From Actinomycetota bacterium (GTDB taxonomy: Bacteria; Actinomycetota; Acidimicrobiia; IMCC26256; PALSA-555), in the NCBI GenBank assembly GCA_016870355.1, contig VGBR01000009.1, positions 55,418-119,417 on the forward strand: 64,000 nucleotides of DNA, written 5' to 3'. Below are positions 7,946 to 14,330 of the stretch, in pieces. Below the pieces are notes generated by a model. The model searched no databases and was not told the DNA's origin. It was given only the letters and a program-made list of their open reading frames with translations. Within the stretch, counting starts at the first letter, position 1. Every line of letters starts with the position of its first letter. The position numbers and the translations under genes were made by a program.

Positions 7946-9541
7946 GTGCCGTTCCTCGAGCTCGAACCCCGCGACCGGCTCCTCGTTCGAGCGGCGGTTG
8001 ATGCCGGGCCGTCTGCCGCGACGGCTTGGGACGAGTGGTTCCGCGACACTGATCTCGACGACGCGGCGTACCCCGAGGGTCGCTTGTTCCCGCAGGTGTT
8101 CGCCAACCTCAATGCGTCGGGTCTCGCCGGGTGCCTTCCGCCCCGGATGCGGGGCAAGTACCGCTGGCTGTGGGCATCCAACCAGATGCGAGCCGACGCA
8201 GTCGCGCCCGCGCTGCGCGCACTGGTCTCGGCGGGGGTCAAGACACTGCTGCTCAAGGGCGCCGCCCTGCTCGCTGCCAACCGGCGCGGCTGGGGAACGC
8301 GCGAGATGGGCGACATCGACGTGCTCGTACCCACGACACAGGCCGGTACCGCCGCGGCGGTACTCGTGGACGCTGGCTGGACCGGCGTGCAGGGCGTCAC
8401 ACCCCGATACCTCGCAGCACGCCTCGTTGCACGTCGTCACGGTTGGAACTTCGATGGCGATGGTCTTTCGGCAGACATCGACCTGCACTGGCACGTGTTC
8501 GAGGGCGTCCGCGGGCTCCATGCGAACGACGAGCTCTGGAGTGCCGCGCGGCCGGTCGCCTTCGCCGGTGTTGACACCGAGCGCCTCGACGATGCCGACC
8601 ATCTCGTGCACACGCTTGAGCACGCGTCGCATGGTGAGGCGACGCAACGCCTCGACTGGCTCGTTGACGTCGACAGCCTGCTCCCGCACGTCGATCCCGA
8701 GCGGTTCGTGCGGGTGGCGACCAGCATGAGCCTGGTTGACGTCGCGACCGAGGGTCTCGAGATCGCGGCGTCGGTGCTCGCATCCGAGCGAGCCGAGTTG
8801 CTCGCCCAGCGCATGGCATCGACGCGCCGCGACGTACGGAGTCGTCTGCTCGCACACACGGCAGGCCCGAGCGCGAACGGTGCGCCCCGAATCAATGAGC
8901 TGGTGCGCACGGCGCTCGTGCAGGCCGGCGGCGGATCAGGACCGCTCGGACGCGCGGCCGCGGTGCGCCGTCGGCGCGTCGAGCCCAACCTCGTGGCTCG
9001 ACCGGCGTTGAGCACGACGCTCGCGCTGCTCGGCCGCCCCCGTCGCGCCGAGGTCGCGGCCCTCCGGCTGTGGGGTCCGCTCACCCGCTCGGATCCGCGC
9101 ACTCTCCCGACGGGCGAGTGGATCGCGATCACACCCGAGCTCCTCGACGCGATCGGCGGTCCGGGCTGGTCGTGGCCCGCTCCCGATGGCGGTGGCGTGT
9201 GGACCGACGGCTCCGAGGCGCGTCTCGCGCTCGATATCGGCCCAGTGACGGGGCGCGACCTGGTGCTCGGCTTCGAGCTGGGCACGAGTGCCCACCACAG
9301 TCCGAACCCGTCGGTCGAGCTGCGCGTGAACGGACGCGCACTCGAGACGTGGCAGCTGGGGCCCGAGCCCGAGCCGGGTCCCCGGCATGTCGCCGTGCCC
9401 GCGTGGCTCGCCGACTGGTGCCGACCCATGGAGATGGTGTTGCGGCCAGTGCGCGCATTCGAACCGTGGCAACGGCGTGGCGCTCCAGGCGACCAGCGCT
9501 GGTTCGTGCAGCTGCGCGCGCTGCGCGTCGACGTTCAGTGA
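7946..9541 (+). CDS. Nucleotidyltransferase family protein (NTP_transf_5-like) with C-terminal beta-sandwich-like module
   Basis: A 531-residue protein starting at GTG 7946, 8 bp after the GT2 stop. Residues about 95-330 resemble the PF14907 nucleotidyltransferase family: VKTLLLKGAALLA, then GDIDVLVP (catalytic carboxylates near 123 and 125), then DIDLHWHVFEG and the LVHTLEHASH/DWLVDVD region. Residues about 370-531 form a distinct module with WTDGSEARLAL, SPNPSVELRVNG and GDQRWFVQLRALRVDV, resembling the beta-sandwich (DUF7024-like) tail of some membrane glycosyltransferases. The biochemical role is unknown. The gene follows PqqD and HprK-like genes as in related clusters, and its end overlaps the acyltransferase start. 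Confidence 0.72.
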   Translation: MPFLELEPRDRLLVRAAVDAGPSAATAWDEWFRDTDLDDAAYPEGRLFPQVFANLNASGLAGCLPPRMRGKYRWLWASNQMRADAVAPALRALVSAGVKTLLLKGAALLAANRRGWGTREMGDIDVLVPTTQAGTAAAVLVDAGWTGVQGVTPRYLAARLVARRHGWNFDGDGLSADIDLHWHVFEGVRGLHANDELWSAARPVAFAGVDTERLDDADHLVHTLEHASHGEATQRLDWLVDVDSLLPHVDPERFVRVATSMSLVDVATEGLEIAASVLASERAELLAQRMASTRRDVRSRLLAHTAGPSANGAPRINELVRTALVQAGGGSGPLGRAAAVRRRRVEPNLVARPALSTTLALLGRPRRAEVAALRLWGPLTRSDPRTLPTGEWIAITPELLDAIGGPGWSWPAPDGGGVWTDGSEARLALDIGPVTGRDLVLGFELGTSAHHSPNPSVELRVNGRALETWQLGPEPEPGPRHVAVPAWLADWCRPMEMVLRPVRAFEPWQRRGAPGDQRWFVQLRALRVDVQ

Positions 9542-11604
9542 GTGTGAGCAGCCCAGCCGCCGTCACCGACGGCGCTCACACCCCACCGCCGCGCGCCACG
9601 CGGTTCCGCTGGGATGTCGAGGGCCTTCGAGGGCTGGCCGTGATGCTTGTGGTGCTGTACCACGCGGGTGTTCCCGGCATCAGCGGCGGCTACGTGGGTG
9701 TCGATGTGTTCTTCGTCATCTCCGGCTTCCTGATCACCGGCATGCTGCTCGATGAGCTCGGAGCTACGGGCCGTGTGTCCTTCGCGCGGTTCTATGCGCG
9801 GCGCGCGCGGCGCCTGTTGCCGTCGTCCGCGCTCGTGATCGTGACGGTGGTGATCGCGTCCTCTGTGATCCTCTTGCCGCTGCTTGTCCGCGGGGTGGCC
9901 GACGATGGCATCGCGTCGTCACTGTTCGTAGTCAACGTCCGCTTCCCCCTCCAGGACACGGGTTACTTCGCCGCGCACCACGGCCCGTCCCCCTTGTTGC
10001 ACTTCTGGTCGTTGTCGCTCGAGGAGCAGTTCTACGCGGTGTGGCCGGCGCTGCTGGTGCTCGTTGGACGGCGCGCGACGCGTCAGCCTCGGGACGTCAG
10101 GCGCCGCGTCGTCGCCGCACTCGCGGTCATCTTCGTGGTGTCGCTCGGCGCCTCGATCGTGGTGACGGCGCAGTCGCAGCCTTGGGCCTTCTTCTCACTC
10201 CCGACGCGTGCGTGGGAGTTCGCGGTCGGCGGCGCATTGGCTGCGTGGGGAATGCCGCGTCTCTTGAGTCTCCCGATCAGGGCCGTCGTCACGTTCGGCG
10301 GGCTTGGACTCGTCATCGCATCCGCCGCGGTCTTCGATGCGACCACCCGTTTTCCCGGTTGGGCGCCGCTGCTTCCGGTGGTTGGCACTGCTGCGGTGAT
10401 TCTGGGCGGCACTGGCGCACCCTCACCAGCCGCACCCTTGCTCGGGGCGGGCGTGATGCCGTGGCTCGGCCGGCGCTCGTACGTGATCTACCTCTGGCAC
10501 TGGCCCTTGCTTGTGCTCGTACCGGTCGTGATCGGCCGCGCGTTGTCCCTCGATGAGCGGTTGCTCGTGTGCGTCGTCGCGCTCGGTCTCGCGACGCTCA
10601 CCCATGTGCTCGTCGAGCGTCCGGTGCATTCGAGCAGCTGGTTTGTGCAGCGCCCGCGTCGCGGGATCCTCGCCGGCGCGGCGATCACCGGGGGTGCGCT
10701 CGCAGTATCGATGGTCGTGCTCGTCGCCGCGCCGTCACTCGAGGGGACAGGTGCCGCGGCAGCAGCGGTGCGGCCAGCCTCGGTGGCCGAGGTGCAGCAA
10801 GCGCTGGTGGCGGCTATCAGCACACGTCATGTGCCTCGAAATCTGGAACCGTCGCTCGATGATGTGAGCACGGATGTGGCGGACTACGTGACGGACGGCT
10901 GCCATGTCCTTGCCGATGACGTCGAGCTCCCGCCACGCCGGTGCGTGTACGGAGATCGGCAGTCGAACCACATCGTGGTGCTGCTGGGCGACTCGCACAT
11001 GGGTCAGTGGTTCACCGCATTCGAGACGATCGCGCGGCGCAAGGGCTGGGCGTTGTTCCCGATGACGAAGTCGAACTGTTCCGCCCCCGACGTTGTGGTG
11101 ATCGACAACGATGGTCGCCGCTATGTGGAGTGCGAGGAGTTCCGGACGCGGGCGCTGGCGCGCATCCGCGAGCTGCGACCTGAGCTCGTGGTGATGTCCA
11201 GCTCGGCCGCGTACGGGGCGGCTGCTGAAGCCGAGTCGTGGGGGCCGGGCTACGTCGCGACCATCGAGCAGCTACGCGGGAAGGCGAAGTCGATCGTGAT
11301 CATGGGTGACACGCCGTATCCGGCCGACGACGTGCCGCTCTGCGTGTCGGCCCACCTCGATGGCGTGCAAGCGTGCGCAAAGGACCGTGCCGATGAGGTC
11401 AACCCTGAACATCGAGCTGTGGAGGTGCGAGCAGCCCGCGACACTGGCGTCGAGTTCGTGGACCCCACGCCATGGGTGTGCGGAGTCCGATGCCCGGCCG
11501 TGATGGGGCGGATCCTCGTGTGGCGCGACAGCAACCACCTCACGACGGTCTACGTCCGGTGGCTGACCGAAGTCGTTGCCCACGCGGTCGATAGCGCGAC
11601 GTGA
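9538..11604 (+). CDS. Acyltransferase 3 / SGNH-domain O-acyltransferase (OafA/YrhL family)
   Basis: A 688-residue membrane protein starting at GTG 9538 (GTGA overlap). The N-terminal half is an acyltransferase-3 domain of about ten helices: DVEGLRGLAVMLVVLYHAG (catalytic His near 42), GVDVFFVISGFLIT, HFWSLSLEEQFYAVWP and YLWHWPLL. The C-terminal periplasmic domain is SGNH-like, with GDSH near 482 and the matching DSNH near 663. Enzymes of this architecture O-acylate surface polysaccharides or peptidoglycan: the membrane part presents the acyl group and the SGNH part transfers it. This gene ends the glycan cluster. Confidence 0.9.
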   Translation: MSVSSPAAVTDGAHTPPPRATRFRWDVEGLRGLAVMLVVLYHAGVPGISGGYVGVDVFFVISGFLITGMLLDELGATGRVSFARFYARRARRLLPSSALVIVTVVIASSVILLPLLVRGVADDGIASSLFVVNVRFPLQDTGYFAAHHGPSPLLHFWSLSLEEQFYAVWPALLVLVGRRATRQPRDVRRRVVAALAVIFVVSLGASIVVTAQSQPWAFFSLPTRAWEFAVGGALAAWGMPRLLSLPIRAVVTFGGLGLVIASAAVFDATTRFPGWAPLLPVVGTAAVILGGTGAPSPAAPLLGAGVMPWLGRRSYVIYLWHWPLLVLVPVVIGRALSLDERLLVCVVALGLATLTHVLVERPVHSSSWFVQRPRRGILAGAAITGGALAVSMVVLVAAPSLEGTGAAAAAVRPASVAEVQQALVAAISTRHVPRNLEPSLDDVSTDVADYVTDGCHVLADDVELPPRRCVYGDRQSNHIVVLLGDSHMGQWFTAFETIARRKGWALFPMTKSNCSAPDVVVIDNDGRRYVECEEFRTRALARIRELRPELVVMSSSAAYGAAAEAESWGPGYVATIEQLRGKAKSIVIMGDTPYPADDVPLCVSAHLDGVQACAKDRADEVNPEHRAVEVRAARDTGVEFVDPTPWVCGVRCPAVMGRILVWRDSNHLTTVYVRWLTEVVAHAVDSAT

Positions 11605-11708
11605 TGCGGCGCACCATTGCCTCTGTGGCGGTGATCGGCGCGCTCACCAGCGCTGCCGGCCCGGTGCGCGCCGGTCCGAACCCGTCACCGGTGGTGCCGC
11701 CGCTGTAG
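11604..11708 (+). CDS. Possible small exported peptide or truncated secreted-protein start
   Basis: ATG at 11604 overlaps the acyltransferase stop (TGATG) and opens a 34-codon frame, MRRTIASVAVIGALTSAAG..., which reads like a signal peptide with an Ala-rich cleavage region followed by a short Pro-rich tail. The frame stops at TAG 11708; codons after the stop (LTPIQDFAMSAIASRPG) run on for 17 residues to a second stop. It may be a degraded 5' end of a lost secreted protein rather than a functional peptide. No similarity is recognised. Confidence 0.25.
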   Translation: MRRTIASVAVIGALTSAAGPVRAGPNPSPVVPPL

Positions 11709-11758
11709 CTCACGCCGATCCAGGACTTCGCGATGAGCGCGATCGCATCGAGGCCCGG

Positions 11759-11983
11759 GTGAGCACGCGATCCCAGAGCATCTCGGACATTGGGACGGTG
11801 AGCGACGCAGGGCTGGCCTGCCCGAACTGCGGCGGAACGCAGTTCAAGGTCAAGAGATCCGGCAAGGCCAAGTGGGGAACTGCCGCCGGGGTTGTGGCGG
11901 TCGGCCCGCTCGCGCTCCTCGGCTTGGCCAAGGCAAGTCAGGTCAAGTGCGTGACTTGCGGAACGATCTACAAGCGCGGCTGA
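11759..11983 (+). CDS. Small zinc-ribbon protein
   Basis: A 74-residue protein, probably from GTG 11759. It carries two Cys pairs, ACPNCGGTQFKVKRSG near residue 22 and VKCVTCGTIYKRG at the C-terminus, forming a four-Cys zinc ribbon. A hydrophobic Gly/Ala-rich stretch between them (GTAAGVVAVGPLALLGLA) could be a single membrane-dipping helix. Similar small proteins of unknown function are widespread in Actinobacteria. It follows the acyltransferase after a short gap but may not belong to that cluster. The start is uncertain because no strong ribosome binding site is visible. Confidence 0.6.
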   Translation: MSTRSQSISDIGTVSDAGLACPNCGGTQFKVKRSGKAKWGTAAGVVAVGPLALLGLAKASQVKCVTCGTIYKRG

Positions 11984-12189
11984 CTCACGCGGGACGGCCC
12001 GAAACGGCGCTGATGGTGCAGAAAGACTGTCCCTGAGGGAGCGTCCCTACGATTTCAGTCACGCTGCGATTCTCCGCTCTGCCAACGACTTGGCCCGTGG
12101 AGGACGAACCCCCAAGGTGCCCTATTGGTCGTTGCGAGGCAGGCGCAGTCTCGTGCGAAGAACCAGTGGTGTACGTAGGGGCGTGATCG

Positions 12190-12201
12190 CCCCTCCGACA
12201 C
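12190..12201 (+). repeat. 12-bp copy of the tRNA-Leu 3' end (candidate right attachment site)
   Basis: CCCCTCCGACAC is identical and co-oriented to 4168-4179 in tRNA-Leu. The bases just before it (GGGGCG-TGAT-CGCCCC) make a small hairpin reminiscent of, but not identical to, the T arm. No longer tRNA similarity is visible. Confidence 0.35.
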
Positions 12202-12314
12202 TGGCGCTGACCTGCACATTGGAGCGCCGCACCGACACGAAAGCCACATACGCGGCCGTCGCCGATCTAACGAACCTCTAACGAGCGTCCCGCAAGAGCC
12301 GTGAATCCCCACGC

Positions 12315-12346
12315 GATCCCTCGTCCCGATCCCGACGGGAGGGATC
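12315..12346 (+). repeat. Hairpin with GATCCCTC/GAGGGATC arms
   Basis: A perfect 8-bp inverted repeat, GATCCCTC at 12315-12322 and GAGGGATC at 12339-12346, with a 16-nt loop. It is not followed by a T tract. It shares its TCCCTC core with the tandem 9-mer immediately downstream. Confidence 0.5.
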
Positions 12347-12367
12347 GTCCCTGAGTTGGTCGCAGTC

Positions 12368-12394
12368 GTCCCTCAGATCCCTCACATCCCTCGC
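12368..12394 (+). repeat. Tandem 9-mer, three units
   Basis: Three adjacent 9-base units GTCCCTCAG, ATCCCTCAC and ATCCCTCGC share the core TCCCTC. Two further TCCCT cores lie at 12317 and 12348. The array could be a protein-binding site, such as an operator or iteron, but no protein is known to bind it. Confidence 0.45.
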
Positions 12395-12490
12395 GCGCCA
12401 GGACGCAACCACCTCTGAGATCCGCTTCTCTAAGCGGGTGATGGGAAGCGATTCCTGAGGCCCTTCTCGTTCACCCTCCAGAACTGCTGC

Positions 12491-12673
12491 TCAGAAACAC
12501 CCAGGTGAGGGCGTTCTTCGAGGCGGTTTCGATGAGGTTCTTTGATGCGCACTCTCGACCGCTGCGAAGGACGTGCCTGATTGCCCCGTCGTGAAGGCCC
12601 GATGTCTTTCGATGCCCTCCGGGTGGGCGTCGTCGGGGCAGTCGGGTGAGTCGGCTCGGACGGTCGCGGGCAT
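12491..12673 (-). CDS. Small hypothetical protein with a strong ribosome binding site
   Basis: A 60-residue frame whose ATG (12673) is preceded on the minus strand by TAGGAGGCGACCG, one of the clearest Shine-Dalgarno sequences in the window. It begins 22 bp after the end of the nuclease-like remnant on the same strand, as in an operon. The product is hydrophilic (MPATVRADSPDCPDDAHPEG...) with no recognised domain. The strong translation signal argues that it was expressed, but the composition is unremarkable and the gene may be a relic. Confidence 0.4.
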   Translation of the reverse strand: MPATVRADSPDCPDDAHPEGIERHRAFTTGQSGTSFAAVESAHQRTSSKPPRRTPSPGCF

Positions 12674-12694
12674 CGGTCGCCTCCTACGTCGAGG

Positions 12695-13175
12695 TCAGAC
12701 GAGCGTCAGACCTCCCGACAGGACGGTCACCAAGCAGCCAAACGGATACTCACCGAGGCCTTGGCGCGACACAATCACCGCGACATAGTCAGATCGTTCC
12801 TCGACTTCCCAGCCGATCTCAGACATCCGCTTCAAATGCGAGTCGAGGATCGAGCGTCGGTGCGCTGCTGCTTGCTCTGCTGAGAGGACTTTGAGCAGCA
12901 ATCTGCGCGCCGCATCATTGATCGGCGTAATGCTGCCGCTGTAGTCAGCGAATCGAAAGAGGGCTACGTCTGCTGCCGCTGCATACTCAGTGGCTCCGGC
13001 CGTGTAGCCGGTGAGTGAAAAGAAGACGGCAGCGCGACCGTCGTGTGCAGCGCCCCGAAGATTCTGAATGTCTGGTCTCCCGGTGGGCACCATGTGCGCC
13101 TTGACCTGCGCGACGACTTCGGTTCCCGACACGTCAATCCCGTGGTCTGGAATACTGCGCCTCCCGTCAGTGCTG
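12695..13175 (-). pseudogene. Mrr-like restriction endonuclease fragment, N-terminus missing
   Basis: The frame encodes a PD-(D/E)XK nuclease-type core: PDHGIDVSGTEVVAQVKAH (D, then QVK), followed by TGRPDIQNLRGAAHDGRAAV, FFSLTGYTAGATEYA and ALFRFADYSG, matching the order of elements in the Mrr catalytic domain. The similarity starts near 13175; higher coordinates on this strand are the antisense of the oxidoreductase gene at 13185, so the N-terminal part and natural start are gone. About 85 further residues follow the catalytic core. It is probably an inactive remnant of a restriction or defence gene, although an unrecognised short form is possible. Confidence 0.65.
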
Positions 13176-13184
13176 AGAGGTCTC

Positions 13185-13598
13185 ATGAACGACATCAACG
13201 AGTTCAACCAGAAGATCATCGACGAGTTCCGGGCCAACGAAGGCAAGGTCGGCGGGATGTTCGAGGGCGCCCCGCTCTTGCTGCTCCATACGACGGGCGC
13301 CAAGTCCGGCAAGGAGCGAATCGCGCCACTCGCCTACGGGCGCGACGGCGATCACGTGGTGGTGTTCGGCAGCAAAGCGGGTGCACCCATGCATCCAGAC
13401 TGGTTCCACAACCTGGTCGCGAACCCCCGAGTGACGGTCGAGATCGGCACCGAGCAGTACGCCGCCGACGCACGTGTGACCGAGGGCGAAGAGCGAGAGC
13501 GCATCTGGGAGAAGCAGAAGCGCGACATCCCGAACTTCAACGAGTACGAGAAGCTGACCGAGCGCCAGATCCCGGTCATCGTGCTGGAGCGCGTCTAG
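13185..13598 (+). CDS. Deazaflavin (F420)-dependent nitroreductase family protein, DDN-like
   Basis: A 137-residue protein from ATG 13185, with GAGAGG a few bases upstream. The motifs LLLLHTTGAKSGKERIAPL, VVFGSKAGAPMHPDWFHNL and NPRVTVEIG are those of the split beta-barrel DDN/F420H2-dependent quinone reductase family, which in mycobacteria reduces quinones using F420H2. An F420 biosynthesis gene (fbiC) elsewhere in the window makes this cofactor plausible. It ends in a 4-bp convergent overlap with the DUF983 gene. Confidence 0.88.
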   Translation: MNDINEFNQKIIDEFRANEGKVGGMFEGAPLLLLHTTGAKSGKERIAPLAYGRDGDHVVVFGSKAGAPMHPDWFHNLVANPRVTVEIGTEQYAADARVTEGEERERIWEKQKRDIPNFNEYEKLTERQIPVIVLERV

Positions 13599-14005
13599 AT
13601 CTTCCTCACCTGTTCGTCGGGCCGCTCGCGCGCGTCGAGGCGCTGGAGGATGCCGCGGTCGACGGCCATCCAGATCGTCTTCGAGAACGGGAACAAGACG
13701 ATCGGCGTGATCACACCGAGCGGGATGAACGCCGCCAGCAGCTCCGCGACCGGGACGTCGGGCAGCGTGAGCGCGATCGCGACGATGAACGCCACTGCAA
13801 GCACTCCTGTGGTCGCGGCCATGTTGATGGCCATGGCGCCGATCCAGTAGCCCGCCTCGCGCTCGAAGACGAGTGAGCATCGTGGGCACTCCCGCTCGAT
13901 GTGGAACCAGCACCGGAAGAGGTGACCGCTCCCACACCGTGGGCATCGAAGCGTGAATCCCCAGCACAGGATGCGACCGCGCGACGCAGGCGCGGGTGTG
14001 CTCAT
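13595..14005 (-). CDS. DUF983 family membrane protein
   Basis: A 136-residue protein starting at ATG 14005. The N-terminal zinc-ribbon-like segment LRCPRCGSGHLFRCWF...CPRC is followed by FEREAGYW and two membrane helices (about 62-85 and 90-112), which is the DUF983 layout. DUF983 proteins are of uncertain function; in some proteobacteria the family lies near cytochrome oxidase genes. Here it is isolated, with an uncharacterised small frame 34 bp upstream on the same strand. Confidence 0.82.
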   Translation of the reverse strand: MSTPAPASRGRILCWGFTLRCPRCGSGHLFRCWFHIERECPRCSLVFEREAGYWIGAMAINMAATTGVLAVAFIVAIALTLPDVPVAELLAAFIPLGVITPIVLFPFSKTIWMAVDRGILQRLDARERPDEQVRKI

Positions 14006-14039
14006 CAGCGCACGGTACGCCGGGAGCCGGTGATCAGCG

Positions 14040-14213
14040 TCACGCCGCCAGCGGCGGCCAGTCCTGCACACCCGTGATGGTGGTGGGTGTGGCGTAGCCC
14101 TGCGCGCAAAGGGCAGCGTCGCGGTCCGGGCGCCAGTTCTCACCGGTGGTGCGCATCTCGATCTGGAAGTGTTGGCCGCTGCCGTTTGCGAGAGCGGCGC
14201 GCACCGCGCCCAT
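14040..14213 (-). CDS. Short unrecognised frame, possible C-terminal fragment
   Basis: A 57-codon frame from ATG 14213 to TGA 14040. The translation (GQHFQIEMRTTGENWRPDRD... ending TGVQDWPPLAA) reads like ordinary protein rather than antisense noise, but no family is recognised and there is no clear ribosome binding site. It may be the tail of a lost gene; the codons upstream of the ATG are interrupted by a stop. Confidence 0.25.
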   Translation of the reverse strand: MGAVRAALANGSGQHFQIEMRTTGENWRPDRDAALCAQGYATPTTITGVQDWPPLAA

Positions 14214-14330
14214 GGTTCACAGCGGCGATGGAGATCGGTCCCACCTGGTGGTGCCACCCGTCCAGCAGCCGGCTCCAGTCACGCGATCGAGAGAACCAAA
14301 GCTGTCCTTGGCGGTGCGTACCCTGCACCG

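Larger units (their letters stand above)
11984..12490. other. Long non-coding interval, probable island scar
   Basis: About 500 bp without a convincing gene: open frames on both strands lack codon bias, start signals or family motifs. It contains a 12-bp copy of the tRNA-Leu 3' end (12190-12201), an 8-bp-arm hairpin (12315-12346) and a tandem 9-mer (12368-12394). Such an interval is unusual in this densely coding window and lies next to truncated genes, which suggests remnant mobile DNA. Confidence 0.6.

Noticed and set aside
12180..12205. A second tRNA gene near 12190
   Set aside because: Only a T-arm-like hairpin plus 12 bp of the acceptor end is present; no D arm, anticodon arm or variable arm can be folded.
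12055..12312. An 85-codon minus-strand frame in the non-coding gap
   Set aside because: No ribosome binding site, no plausible motif, and the sequence looks like random translation of GC-rich DNA.
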